DNA of 64,000 nt, from positions 1,798,001-1,862,000 of the forward strand of contig CAWGMT010000012.1 in NCBI GenBank assembly GCA_963823675.1, given 5' to 3'. The position numbers and the translations under genes were made by a program. Under the pieces are notes generated by a model. The model had not been told where the DNA came from and did not search any database. It worked only from the letters and a program-made list of their open reading frames with translations. Position 1 is the stretch's first letter; each line of letters begins with the position of its first letter. Of the stretch, positions 37,604-45,683 are shown one piece after another. Origin of the DNA: CAWGMT01 sp963823675. Its GTDB lineage: Bacteria; Planctomycetota; Planctomycetia; Isosphaerales; Isosphaeraceae.

Positions 37604-39554
37604 GCTCATTCCCCTACTGAAAGTGCACGAGTACTTTCAGGGTGCGTCCGATGAGACCCTCGAGGAAGTCGTGCGGCTCGGACGGGTCGTGCAGTATCCA
37701 GCCGGCAGCGTCGTCCACGAGGCGGACGTCGTTCTCACCACGGTGGGCTTCGTTCTGCGCGGGCGGCTCAAGGCAGTCCGGGTCAGCACAAGCGGTACGG
37801 AGTCGCTGTTTCGCATGATCGAGCGCGGCGAACAATTCGGGCTGATGGTCGGCGCGCTCGGAGAATCGGTGCCGATCCGCGTTGTCGCGCTGGAGCCCTC
37901 GACAGTGCTGAGGCTGGACTATGAAGAGGCGCTCGAACTGGCGTTCGCCAGGCCAGACCTGCGCCGACTGTGGCTGAAGTCCTACGCGGGGAGCCTGCGA
38001 AAGTTCTTCTTCGGCGCCGCCCCCAAGCGGTCGGCGATGATGCTGGCGCTGATTCACGATTCACCCGCCACGCGCCCGGTGGCAGAACGGCTCATCCAGC
38101 GACTGAGCGACGTCGGTGAGCAGCTCGCCGTATTGAGCGATTCAGACCAGCGGCCCGTATCGGCGAGTGTGCGGTTTCGGCCACTCCGAGAGGACGGCCG
38201 GGATTTGACATTGGAGGAAATACGGGAGCAGGTCGCTAGCTGGCAGGACGCCAATCGGATCATTTTTGACGTCCACACGTACCTGACGCCGGAACGGGCG
38301 ACGCGGCTAATGGGACTCGTCGACCGCGCCGTCTACTTCATGCCGGCAAATGCGCCAGACTCCGCAATCCGCCGCTTGCAGGCGATTGACGTGTCGGCCC
38401 GGGGCTGGCGCGACAAGATCAGTGTCGCCTGGTTGCTTCAGGGCGAAAGCTCCGTGGTCCCCGCCGTTCCGAACCTCTCCGAGCTTGCTTCCCGCGATTT
38501 CAAAATCCACGAAACTCCGCCAAAATTGCCGGCGGGCCGGTCGCTGGCCAACGGGCTGGAGCGGCTGGTACACGACCTCCGCGGCGTGCGCGTTGGCGTG
38601 GCCCTCGGCGGCGGGGCCGCCCGAGGCTTGTCGCACCTCGGCGTGCTCAAGGCGCTCGAGCGCAACGGCATCGTCGTCAACATGATCGCCGGCACCAGCG
38701 CCGGCGCCATGACCGGCATTCTGTACTCCGCCGGCCTGGATCCCGACTACAATGCAGATTCGTTCGCCGCGGACCTTCTCCCCTCCTGGATTTTTCGCCA
38801 ACTGCCGCACGGCAACTACTGGCACCTCTTGTACAAGTATCGCCGCGGAAAATTCGACGGGATGCTGCGCAAGTACCTGCATGACTGGAGACTCGAGCAA
38901 CTTGCCATCCCCTGTCTTTCCGTCACAGTCGACCTGGTGAGCGGTAACTCGGTCGTTCGCCAACGCGGCGATGCCGTCCAGGCGATCCTCGAGAGCATCA
39001 ACTTGCCCGTGCTCTCCGTGCCGATCGTCCGCAACGGCCAGGCGCTGATTGACGGCGGGCTGGTCAACAACATTCCGGCGGATGTGCTGGTATCAATGGG
39101 CTGCAATTTCGTGATCGCCGTCAGCGTGACGGCGAAGCTGGAGACGAGTTTCTGCGACATCTCACCTGAGGAACCAACTCTGTCCAGGAAAAACCCGGGC
39201 ATCGTGCCAACGATCTTTCGCAGCCTGCTCGTTCAAAATTACAACCTGAACGCCTTCGGTGTTCAACCGGCGGACGTGGTTATCGAGCCGGACGCGACGA
39301 GCATCGACGCCTCCGAGTTCATGAGGGCGAAGGAACTCGCCGTGATCGGCGAGGCGGCCGCGCGCGAACAAGTCCCGAAGATCCATCGGCTATTGAATCG
39401 GCTCGACCCTCAACTATTCAAGCCAACCTCCGACACAAATGAGTCCGCGCGGGCGACGACCAAGCCGGCCGTGATGGCCGTGAGCCTCGCGACTGTGTCC
39501 ACCCCGGCCCGGTCTGCTTTCGGGGCCGGCTTGAGCATCCAGGCGGGCAAGTAG
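37593..39554 (+). CDS. Patatin-like phospholipase with N-terminal cyclic-nucleotide-binding domain (NTE-like)
   Basis: 653 aa. Residues 1-130 form a cNMP-binding-type domain (VVQYPAGSVVHEADV, RGRLKAVRV). Residues 340-520 form the patatin hydrolase: the oxyanion loop GVALGGGAARGLSHLGVL, the nucleophile S369 in GTSAGAM, and the catalytic D487 in LIDGGLVNN. The middle region resembles the linker of bacterial NTE-like proteins. It probably hydrolyses phospholipids or lysophospholipids under nucleotide control. ATG 37593 with AAAGG 7 bases upstream; it overlaps the DUF4105 gene by 11 bases. The C-terminal ~60 residues after QLF are low-complexity. Confidence 0.92.
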   Translation: MNDELIPLLKVHEYFQGASDETLEEVVRLGRVVQYPAGSVVHEADVVLTTVGFVLRGRLKAVRVSTSGTESLFRMIERGEQFGLMVGALGESVPIRVVALEPSTVLRLDYEEALELAFARPDLRRLWLKSYAGSLRKFFFGAAPKRSAMMLALIHDSPATRPVAERLIQRLSDVGEQLAVLSDSDQRPVSASVRFRPLREDGRDLTLEEIREQVASWQDANRIIFDVHTYLTPERATRLMGLVDRAVYFMPANAPDSAIRRLQAIDVSARGWRDKISVAWLLQGESSVVPAVPNLSELASRDFKIHETPPKLPAGRSLANGLERLVHDLRGVRVGVALGGGAARGLSHLGVLKALERNGIVVNMIAGTSAGAMTGILYSAGLDPDYNADSFAADLLPSWIFRQLPHGNYWHLLYKYRRGKFDGMLRKYLHDWRLEQLAIPCLSVTVDLVSGNSVVRQRGDAVQAILESINLPVLSVPIVRNGQALIDGGLVNNIPADVLVSMGCNFVIAVSVTAKLETSFCDISPEEPTLSRKNPGIVPTIFRSLLVQNYNLNAFGVQPADVVIEPDATSIDASEFMRAKELAVIGEAAAREQVPKIHRLLNRLDPQLFKPTSDTNESARATTKPAVMAVSLATVSTPARSAFGAGLSIQAGK

Positions 39555-39682
39555 TGGCGGCCCCAGCAGCAGGATCAAATTGCGCGGCAATCTCGAAGCT
39601 CTCGTAGGCCAGGTCCGCAGTGACGGCCGCCGTGCCGCCGAAGTCGCTAGTCGCGATGGCGGCGGTCGTGAACGTGATGTCG

Positions 39683-40393
39683 TCATTCGTTGCAGACGGG
39701 CATGGTTCCCAGGAAGACCACAGTTACCACGAAGAGCACCAGCGCAATGACAAAGAAGCTGATCCGCAGGCGGGCCGAGCGGAGAGTCCCGTTGATTCCG
39801 CCGAAGAACAGCACAGACGTGAATCCGACGGTAAGCAGCACATAGGTATCGGACGCTTCGTTCGCCTTCTCGGCAGCGGCCTGTTCCTTGGTCGACAAGT
39901 CGTCATGGTGTTTCGCTTCCAGGACTTCGTTCTGAACGTACTGGGCCATCTTGAACGGTGACGGCGGTGCGGTTGGGTCGTTGAACGGGTCAGTTTTCAG
40001 CCAGGCTTCGACGGCCGATTTCATTTCGGGACGAAAGCGATTGTAGAGTATCTTCTCCAGTCGCTGGTTGCCCTGAGTTTGGGCTTGCAGGTAGTTGATC
40101 AGCATGGCGCCATCAAATGCCTGCATCTGGAGAGCGGCGAGCATGGCCTTTGAGCTTTCGCGGCCAGCTTTGTTCGCCGCGGCTAATCGAAAGGTCTGAA
40201 CACCGCTCCAGAGATTTGCCTGATAGGCACACCAGGCCGAGGCCATCATGGCCAGGGACAACAAGACGGCACAGGCGATTTCCACCCACCGATTACGATC
40301 GTCCTTTTCGACGTTGGCGAGGATCTGCTGCAAGAGTGCGGCGGTTTCCTTCGGTGTCAGCTCTTTCGCCAATGGTTCGACGTGCGCGCCCAT
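39683..40393 (-). CDS. DUF4337-like membrane protein
   Basis: 236 aa. N-terminal coiled region (ELTPKETAALLQQILANVEK), a membrane helix (WVEIACAVLLSLAMMASAWC), a long helical periplasmic or cytoplasmic part, and two C-terminal helices (TYVLLTVGFTSVLFFGGING, ISFFVIALVLFVVTVVFLG). This matches the layout of DUF4337-type proteins, whose function is unknown. The 128-bp gap to the convergent patatin gene has no feature I can support. Confidence 0.75.
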   Translation of the reverse strand: MGAHVEPLAKELTPKETAALLQQILANVEKDDRNRWVEIACAVLLSLAMMASAWCAYQANLWSGVQTFRLAAANKAGRESSKAMLAALQMQAFDGAMLINYLQAQTQGNQRLEKILYNRFRPEMKSAVEAWLKTDPFNDPTAPPSPFKMAQYVQNEVLEAKHHDDLSTKEQAAAEKANEASDTYVLLTVGFTSVLFFGGINGTLRSARLRISFFVIALVLFVVTVVFLGTMPVCNE

Positions 40394-40511
40394 GTGAGAC
40401 CGCTTCGACTCCTCGTGCCTCGTTCAAGTTCGTGTCAGACCAGACAAGGTTTTCGAAGCATTACTCCCCTTTAATATGATAACTCGCGTGATTACTTTGG
40501 CTCCGGCGATT

Positions 40512-41160
40512 TCAGTGATTCGCCAACGGTTCGGCGAGCAGCCCCCGACGAATCGCGCATCCCTGTAATCTCCTACCAGATCTCCTGTCCGGAAAGTAGT
40601 GCATTATCGTCAGCGCCGGAACCGGGAATACGACCCGTCCGCCCGGTTGACTTTCACTGGCAAGTCCGCTCGGCTGGAGCGTCCATTCGAGATCCCAATA
40701 GACACCGGCCATGAAAAGGAACCCGGGAACACGTTCGCGGACTCGCTGAGTTGCAATTGGCCAGAACAGCGGGGCTCGCTGGCCCCAGGTTCGCTCGAAG
40801 ACCTCGGGCAGAACCAGCATCGCCATGTCGCAGCGGACTCCAGCGCATTGTCCGGTAATCCGAATCAATTCACCGATCATCGCCTCCTGCAAGGCGGGGT
40901 TGGCATAGTTGAGTTAGAGCGTATCCGGCCAGCCGGAGAAATACGGACCCCGGCCATAGGCCAGGATCAGATCGCCACTCGGGCGTTTGATCCGCGTGTA
41001 ATTCTGAGGAGCCCCGGCGAGGTCATGTTCTGTTCCCGGAATGAAATTGTCCGGATGATCTTTGATCCATCGAACCCCAGCTCGGCGAGGCGGTCGAGCT
41101 CGGAGTCCGGAATGTCGTCCAGCGTGGCGGAGCCGTTCGGCTTCTGGTGACGTCGGCCCA
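40512..41160 (-). pseudogene. Decayed alpha-amylase-superfamily glycoside hydrolase
   Basis: Two separated segments in different frames. The upper one (41060-41160) reads NGSATLDDIPDSELDRLAEL, the start region of planctomycete GH13-like proteins. The lower one (40650-40892) reads GVRCDMAMLVLPEVFERTWG and PGFLFMAGVYWDLEWTLQ, the conserved catalytic-core region with the GVRCDMA nucleophile motif. Sequence between and after them is missing or shifted, so the gene is broken by deletions. Start and end are those of the surviving pieces. Confidence 0.7.
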
Positions 41161-41292
41161 TGTCTGCTCCCCTAGCCATCCGAGATGTCATTTCACATCG
41201 GGCGCCGGCCCAGCGTTCGGGACAGTTCCGTAAGCCAAACGCGAGTGTTGGTCTGATAAAGTGAGGGGTAACATGGCGCATTCATGTGAATG

Positions 41293-41657
41293 TTATCCTC
41301 TCGCTTGCTGGAAACCGGTCATTTTGCCGCCTTCCAAGGCCCGCTTCGCATCCAGGAACCCATAGAGCTGGATGAACTTAGCCACAAGCCCGGTCCAACC
41401 GGTCTGATGGCTTGCGCCCAGGCCCGCGCCGTGGTCACCGTGGAAGTATTCGTAGTCTGGGTGGCGCGGTTCGATTCGGCGATCCACGCCGACCAGTTCT
41501 TTCGGAACCACAACGTAGGAAGGAGATGCAACTCAGCGGCGTCTGGTCCCCGGTTGACACTCGTGATCCGCACGAGGATGTCCTCGGGACCGGCTTTGGC
41601 ATACTCAGGGTTTCCTGGGGACGGAAATGCGGATGACCGCGGAGGTGACGTCACCAT
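41293..41657 (-). pseudogene. Decayed GH63/MGH1-like glycoside hydrolase
   Basis: Two pieces in different minus frames. The upstream piece (about 41500-41640) reads EYAKAGPEDILVRITSVNRG and LHLLPTLWFRKNW, an N-terminal part. The other (41293-41500) reads DYEYFHGDHGAGLGASHQTG and WTGLVAKFIQLYG, the C-terminus with the ASHQTGWTG signature. Several hundred internal residues are gone. The upper edge coincides with the start of the dispersed 437-bp segment, which suggests that a rearrangement cut the gene. Confidence 0.72.
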
Positions 41658-42068
41658 GAGGCTTCCTGGCGCGTATCATACGTGCCTCTCAGTCGAGGAG
41701 CGCCGACTGGTTCTGGTTCCGGGCGCGGAGGCCGAAAATCTGCGCTTGATCAAGAGGGGCTTCTCATTCGCCCTGACAATGTGGAGCGGCGCTTCACTAC
41801 GGGCGTTTCGGGCGCTCAACAAGGCGCTGGCTTCGTTTACTGACCTCGATGACCTGTCCCTGTATCTCGCTGACACCGACAGCGACAATTCAGCCGATTG
41901 ATCTAGTCACCGCGAAGACGCCCAGAGCGCGAAGGGAAGAAGCCGTGAATGTACGGCATCAATGGTATGGTTAATGATTGATGAGTGGGATCGCCGTATT
42001 TCTTGGCGCTTTCGCGCCTTGGCGGTGAATCTCTGACTTCACACCAATCGGGTCGAATGATTGCGATT
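41632..42068 (+). repeat. Dispersed 437-bp segment, copy B
   Basis: Second copy of 34951-35388. Here the embedded frame ends at TGA (41899-41901), while in copy A the same position is TGG. The right edge abuts a shorter RAYT remnant than in copy A. Confidence 0.85.
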
Positions 42069-42161
42069 TCTTCGCGGCCAGCCGGTACCGCCTTCGAGAA
42101 GTCGCCGAGCGCCTGGGCCTGCGACGAGTGCCCAACCCGGGCGGATGCGTGGCGAGCTGAC
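42069..42161 (+). pseudogene. C-terminal remnant of RAYT transposase, copy 3
   Basis: Encodes FFAASRYRLREVAERLGLRR then VPNPGGC, the last ~30 residues of the RAYT family, matching the two larger remnants. It begins exactly where the dispersed segment ends. Downstream sequence (42162-42350) resembles the flank of the remnant at 29822. Confidence 0.72.
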
Positions 42162-42510
42162 GAGGGCACGAAGGTCCGATCGCGAGCCGATTCTGGGACC
42201 GGGCGCGTGATTCCCCGCGCGCCTTGAGCGGAACAAACGACTGGAGGCGTCGGTTTCTGCGCCCGATTTGAGGATTCCGGGCTTGTACAGCGATCGGGAA
42301 CGATTGGCTCGTTCGATGCCGGCGGCAACGCCGCAACGACATCTGCCTGTCCTTCAATGATGGCAGATCCTTGTGTCGCCAGAGAGTACGTGCGTGGAAC
42401 TCGGGATGACTCTTAGGTCCCGGATCTGGTATCGTTTCTTGAGTGACGTGACCATGATCGAGTTGGCCGACGAACGAGCCAGCGTGTCGAGGCACAGAAA
42501 GAGCGCGATT

Positions 42511-43206
42511 ATGGCGACGGTCCCGAACCAGCGGCGGACGCGCGAAATCGAATATCCCAGCGGGGATGGCAAGCCCATGGCGGAGACCGAGCTTCACCTC
42601 CTCGACATGATCGACACTATCTTGCTGCTCAGGGATTACTTCGCCGCTTCGCCCAACGTTTATGTCTGCGGCAACCTCCTGCTGTACTACGAGGAGGGCA
42701 ACCGCCGGAAGCACGTCTCCCCTGACGTCCTCGTGGCCCTCGATGTGCCCAAGGAGCCGCTGCGCGAGAGCTACCTGGTCTGGAAGGAGGGGAAGGCCCC
42801 CGATTTCGTCGTCGAGATCACGTCGAAGTCGACCAAGCACGAGGACAAGAAGAGGAAGTTCGGGATCTATCGGGATATCTTGAAGGTGTCCGAGTATTTC
42901 CTGTTCGACCCCACGGAGGACTACCTCAACCCTCCGCTTCAGGGTTTTCGGCTGGCCGGCGGGGACTATGCTCCCATCGAGCCGATCGCGGGCCGATTGC
43001 CGAGCCAGGTCCTGGGCCTGCACCTGGAGCGTAATGGGGCGCAGCTTCGCCTGTTCGACCCCGCGACCGGTCAGCGGCTCCTCACGCCGCGAGAGGGGCG
43101 CGAGGCAGCCGAGCGCCGCGCCGCGGCCGCGGAAGCCGCTCAGCAACGTCTCGCCGCGGAGAACGAACGCCTCCGACGGGAGATCGAGGCCCTGCGACGC
43201 GGATGA
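42511..43206 (+). CDS. Uma2-family (DUF820) putative endonuclease
   Basis: 231 aa of the PD-(D/E)XK-like Uma2 family. Core residues lie in KHVSPDVLVALDVPK and KAPDFVVEITSKST, followed by KHEDKKRKFGIYRDILKVSEY. The C-terminal ~40 residues form a charged coiled coil (AEAAQQRLAAENERLRREIE). These genes are very numerous in planctomycetes and cyanobacteria and their role is not settled. ATG 42511 is taken because the family start is MxTxP; AAAGAG upstream is weak. Intact. Confidence 0.88.
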   Translation: MATVPNQRRTREIEYPSGDGKPMAETELHLLDMIDTILLLRDYFAASPNVYVCGNLLLYYEEGNRRKHVSPDVLVALDVPKEPLRESYLVWKEGKAPDFVVEITSKSTKHEDKKRKFGIYRDILKVSEYFLFDPTEDYLNPPLQGFRLAGGDYAPIEPIAGRLPSQVLGLHLERNGAQLRLFDPATGQRLLTPREGREAAERRAAAAEAAQQRLAAENERLRREIEALRRG

Positions 43207-43569
43207 TGGGCATTCTCACCCCAACCCTCGCGGATCACAAGACGCCCGATTCGCACGGCCGCCGTGTCCGTTGACTCTGGGTTTACTTCGCCCAGCAACA
43301 ATCGCGGGGACGGAAACTCGCACGCGATTAGTATTGTCGCCTCGCGGACGCGAGGGAAATTCATCGCGTCCCGGTTTCTGCTCCGAGCAGTTGCGAAGTG
43401 GTCAGCGGCAGTGTAAAAGGAGCGGGCCGCTCACCATGGCTTCGTCTGCTGCGAGTCCTGCGGAAGACCGCAGATCGAATTGTTTTGAAACCGAGAAAGC
43501 TCCACGGTAGCACGGGCCTGCCAGTCTGCTTCGAGACGGGCCGCCCACGCTTGCTTGAGGTCCCTCCCC
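43207..43569. other. Gap after the Uma2-type gene
   Basis: Holds nested palindrome copy B; no gene supported. GAGGTCCC at the right end may serve as ribosome binding site for the gene at 43570. Confidence 0.5.
43322..43384. repeat. Nested palindrome element, copy B
   Basis: 63 bp matching 34661-34723 with about 2 changes. Same outer (ACGCGATT/ATCGCGT) and inner (CCTCGCG/CGCGAGG) stems. It lies in the gap between the Uma2-type gene and 43570..44073. Confidence 0.85.
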
Positions 43570-44073
43570 ATGTTCATCGTCTACGGAACGTACCGCCTCG
43601 CTCCCAAACTTGTTGCCTATCGCAACGATTGGTGCAACCATTGCGACAAGCCCGTGCTGGCGCAGCAATATCGCTCTTTTTATGTGGGCCATCTCTTCTG
43701 GATTCCGCTCGTGCCTCTCGGTTTCTACAAGACCTGGCGCTGTAAGGCCTGTGCTCAGAACCCCAGAGATCGCCTTCGCACCTCACTGGGCATGATCGTC
43801 GCCGGTCTGCTCCTCTGCTCTCTGAGTTTCGTGATTGTGCTCTTTGGACCATACAGTGGCAAGGAAGCCGCGATGTTCTGGGGGATGCGGGTCGCGTTCG
43901 GCAGTTTCGCAGTCGTGTTCGCACTCTGGTTGAAGTCGCGGCTGAAAGAGTTGCCGCCGGAGAAAAACGTCGAGCCGCTGAGGAATGAACGTTGCCTGGT
44001 CTGTGACGGGAGGATGACCGATTCTCCCCGGTGGCATTGTGTGGATTGTGGCATCATTCGATACGGCGATTAG
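43570..44073 (+). CDS. Zinc-ribbon membrane protein, unknown
   Basis: 167 aa. The N-terminal part has two CxxC pairs (WCNHCDKPVLAQQ, RCKACAQNP) around a Phe/Trp-rich segment (GHLFWIPLVPLGFYKTW). Two membrane helices follow (LGMIVAGLLLCSLSFVIVLF, MRVAFGSFAVVFALWL), and the C-terminus carries two further pairs (RCLVCDGRM, WHCVDCGIIRY). The layout suggests a membrane-bound metal-binding protein; family and function not recognised. ATG 43570 gives the best start and fits GAGG upstream. Confidence 0.7.
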   Translation: MFIVYGTYRLAPKLVAYRNDWCNHCDKPVLAQQYRSFYVGHLFWIPLVPLGFYKTWRCKACAQNPRDRLRTSLGMIVAGLLLCSLSFVIVLFGPYSGKEAAMFWGMRVAFGSFAVVFALWLKSRLKELPPEKNVEPLRNERCLVCDGRMTDSPRWHCVDCGIIRYGD

Positions 44074-44336
44074 CAGACTCACACCTCACCTTCTGCCCGA
44101 AAGCCAAAAGCCCGGCACGACGGAGCGACGAGTGAAAATGGAAAACAAACCTTGACACCGCGAGGCGCCAAACCTGAGGAATTTCCCCACGACCCAGCGA
44201 TCGGGAACGATTGCGTCGTGCCCTGGAGCGTTTCGAGCCGACTCAATGTGACATCGCACGCCCCGAGCGAAGACGGGGCACACCCAAATGCCTGTCCGAG
44301 CCCCCTCCCAGCCAGACGGCCACCCAAGGAATACGG

Positions 44337-44490
44337 ATTACCAACCACGAATCTCACGAATTTCACGAATGGGAGAACGGCCTCGCGGCTATCGCGCAAC
44401 CAACTCGTCGTGATCCTGGGTCCTGGCAATCACTCGATAACCCAGTTTTCCATCTTGATTCGTTAGATTCGTGTTATTCGTGGTTGATTT
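44337..44490. repeat. Inverted pair of CACGAAT-type repeats
   Basis: CCACGAATCTCACGAATTTC near 44345-44367 and the complementary CGTTAGATTCGTGTTATTCG near 44459-44480 form an inverted pair about 90 bases apart. Short CACGAAT-type blocks of this kind are dispersed in many genomes. The right member lies in the tail of the Rpn-family remnant. Confidence 0.65.
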
Positions 44491-44844
44491 CTCCCCGAGT
44501 TCGAGCAGGTCTTGTCGCGCGTTCGTAGGCCACGGGGGAGCGCCGCAATGGAATCGTTTGGTCAGTAATCTCAGCAGGGTGTCGGCCTTCGCCTTCGCCA
44601 TGCCTTCGAGCTTGCCCAGGGCGCTGCCTTTTTCCAGGGCAATCCGTTCGATGCTGCTGACGTATGGCATCGTCCTCTCCCTTTCGAACGCGGCCAAGTC
44701 CACGCTGAACGCCTCTTCCAAACCTTGGGGAAGAACCCTGATCCAGTCAAGGAACTTGAAGAGCAACCGGACCCGCTCTCCCCCCAGCCCAAGGTCGTAG
44801 AGACTCTTGATCAGCCGGAACTTCGAGGTCGGCTTCGCGGTGTC
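44389..44844 (-). pseudogene. C-terminal remnant of an Rpn/PD-(D/E)XK-type transposase-like protein
   Basis: The frame from about 44844 reads SKFRLIKSLYDLGLGGERVR, LLFKFLDWIRVLPQGLEEAF, YVSSIERIALEKGSALGKLE, the C-terminal half of Rpn-family (YhgA-like) proteins. The catalytic N-terminal half is absent. The last ~40 codons run into the CACGAAT repeat and are not native. No start codon with a ribosome binding site. Confidence 0.65.
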
Positions 44845-45683
44845 ATCGGCTTCGCGGTGTCAAGCTTTACGGTGTCAAGTTTTGATCGATGGCGCCCGCA
44901 AATTCGACCGTCGGTCGGCGTGGAGTGTCGGAAGGTTAGACGTTAGGGAGAACCGATTGCGACGCTGAAAAACCAGAAACAAAGGCTGTCACCGCGAAGC
45001 CTCCTCGGTCACCGCTAAGCCCCCTGCTCGGAAGGCCTGGATTTTTCTGCGGTAGACCGGAATTTGCCGGCGATTCCGCCACTGCGACGCATTGGCTGGG
45101 CTCCTGCATACACCAAGCCTCCTGAAATCGATGTTGGCGTGACTCCGATGAACTCTGGCCGCTCATTCCAAAAGGCGGTCAAGCTTGTGAGCCAGCTCCT
45201 TCGCCACTTCATCTTTGTCCGCCACGAGTCCGCCCTCCAACGTTCCAGGAGCTTTTCATGAATTCTATCCCCGGAAGAATCCGCCAGCAATGTCGGGTGC
45301 TGGCTCGACGCCGCGGCGCAGGATGATGTCGTCGCGTGCCGGCCTGAGGCCGGCCTGGCGGCTCGCCGGCCTTGGTCGAAGCGAATCGGCGACGGGTCAG
45401 GCCGCGCAGGCGCAACGGCTTGCGAGGCGCCCATGACCGTTGCGGGGGCGGTCCCCGGGGCAGCCGTCGCGGCCACCTCCCAGACGGGTCGTACGCCAGC
45501 GCCTCCTGCGCGAGCGCCTTTTCAGTGGAATTTCGTCCGAAAGCATGATAGAAAGTAGTGTTCGCACGCCACCTCTCCCTCGCAGGCCGCGAATCGTCAA
45601 CCGCTCCCGGCCAAGCCGCGCCGGCCTGGCCCGCCGGGAGCGTTCACCGTCTGAATCCCTGTTCCCATTCATACCGACCCACC
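44845..45683. other. Region without a confident gene
   Basis: About 840 bp upstream of the ATP-grasp gene. It has partial copies of a CGGCTTCGCGGTGTC motif near 44830-44875 and a short minus-strand fragment with coding character (VADKDEVAKELAHKLDRLLE, around 45160-45250) but no start. It should contain the promoter for the 45684-49222 cluster; no boxes were identified. Confidence 0.4.

Noticed and set aside
41971..43146. Minus-strand open frame over the Uma2-type gene
   Set aside because: Uma2 motifs are continuous on the plus strand; the antisense translation shows no family features.
45015..45476. Minus-strand frame upstream of the ATP-grasp gene as a CDS
   Set aside because: Ala/Arg/Pro-rich with no motif and no ribosome binding site; a different frame holds only a 30-codon fragment.
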